This document shows positions 5,168-5,310 of a stretch of DNA of 5,310 bases, piece after piece. The stretch is taken from contig JAFSHJ010000230.1 in the NCBI GenBank assembly GCA_017440425.1, positions 1 to 5,310 on the forward strand, read 5' to 3'. The translations under genes were made by a program, and so were the position numbers. The first letter of the stretch is position 1; every line of letters begins with the position of its first letter. Below the pieces are notes generated by a model. The model saw only the letters and a program-made list of their open reading frames with translations. It did not search any database and was not told the DNA's origin. The stretch is from Oscillospiraceae bacterium (GTDB lineage: Bacteria > Bacillota > Clostridia > Oscillospirales > Ruminococcaceae).

Positions 5168-5310
5168 TTAAAACATCCAGGTTCCGGCTTCCACACAGAT
5201 GGTCTTGCCGTCCAGCACAAGCTCTGCCTTGCAGGGCACGGTGATCTCATAGCGAACTTCGGAAGCGGTGTTTTTGATGTCGGTGTCGTTGTAGCTCCAT
5301 TTTACACGGA
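5168..5310 (-). CDS. C-terminal tail of a probable GH78 alpha-L-rhamnosidase (partial)
   Basis: Only the last 46 complete codons and the stop (TAA at 5170-5168) are inside the window. The tail reads as beta-sandwich strands: YEITVPCKAELVLDGK followed by a TICVEAGTWMF ending. A closing domain of this kind, with an EITVP strand, a LxLDGK turn and a final G-aromatic-x-F, is familiar from alpha-L-rhamnosidase C-terminal domains, enzymes that remove rhamnose from pectin side chains or plant glycosides. The catalytic domain is not visible, so the name rests on a short segment, and another beta-sandwich-terminated glycosidase is possible. It is the upstream gene of the SGNH hydrolase operon. Confidence 0.55.
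   Translation of the reverse strand, partial: RVKWSYNDTDIKNTASEVRYEITVPCKAELVLDGKTICVEAGTWMF

Noticed and set aside
4260..5171. 303-codon plus-strand frame opposite the SGNH hydrolase
   Set aside because: Its start lies inside the Gfo/Idh coding end, it reads through the terminator, and the peptide has no recognisable features.

Overview
The window looks like a chromosomal segment of an anaerobic, gut-type Firmicute (Clostridia; Oscillospiraceae-like is my guess). The reasons are FeoAB iron uptake, an oxygen-sensitive Fe-S serine dehydratase, strong AAGGAG/GGAGG ribosome binding sites, near-consensus TTGACA/TATAAT promoters, intrinsic terminators and plant-glycan-type enzymes. This assignment rests on sequence style, not on a database match.

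Layout. Positions 1-582 (minus) hold the start of feoB, cut by the window edge, preceded by feoA: a ferrous-iron uptake operon. Diverging from it, 687-1883 (plus) is a single-chain [4Fe-4S] L-serine ammonia-lyase with a clear promoter and an 18-bp palindrome between promoter and ribosome binding site. Positions 1884-2097 carry no gene but are densely folded: a cloverleaf-like four-way-junction element, a small hairpin and a bidirectional terminator, lying between convergent genes. Positions 2098-3051 (minus) are an aldo/keto reductase with an intact catalytic tetrad. It diverges from a Gfo/Idh/MocA-family oxidoreductase (3238-4287, plus), and each has its own recognisable promoter in the shared 186-bp gap. 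A strong terminator follows at 4301-4334. Positions 4341-5144 (minus) are an SGNH/GDSL hydrolase that lies 23 bp downstream of a truncated gene (5168-5310, minus), whose visible tail resembles the C-terminal beta-sandwich of GH78 alpha-L-rhamnosidases.

How the genes fit together. The left part links iron acquisition and an iron-dependent amino-acid catabolic enzyme across one divergent control region. The right part (glycosidase tail, probable carbohydrate esterase, Gfo/Idh oxidoreductase, aldo/keto reductase) suggests breakdown and redox processing of plant-type sugars, but substrates cannot be read from the sequence. The strongest candidate for something undescribed is the cloverleaf element at 1896-2006. 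Its three non-Watson-Crick pairs are all G-U only when it is read as plus-strand RNA, which hints at a folded RNA (perhaps the sdaA 3' UTR) and not merely a DNA palindrome. No CRISPR array, tRNA, rRNA or transposase gene was seen.
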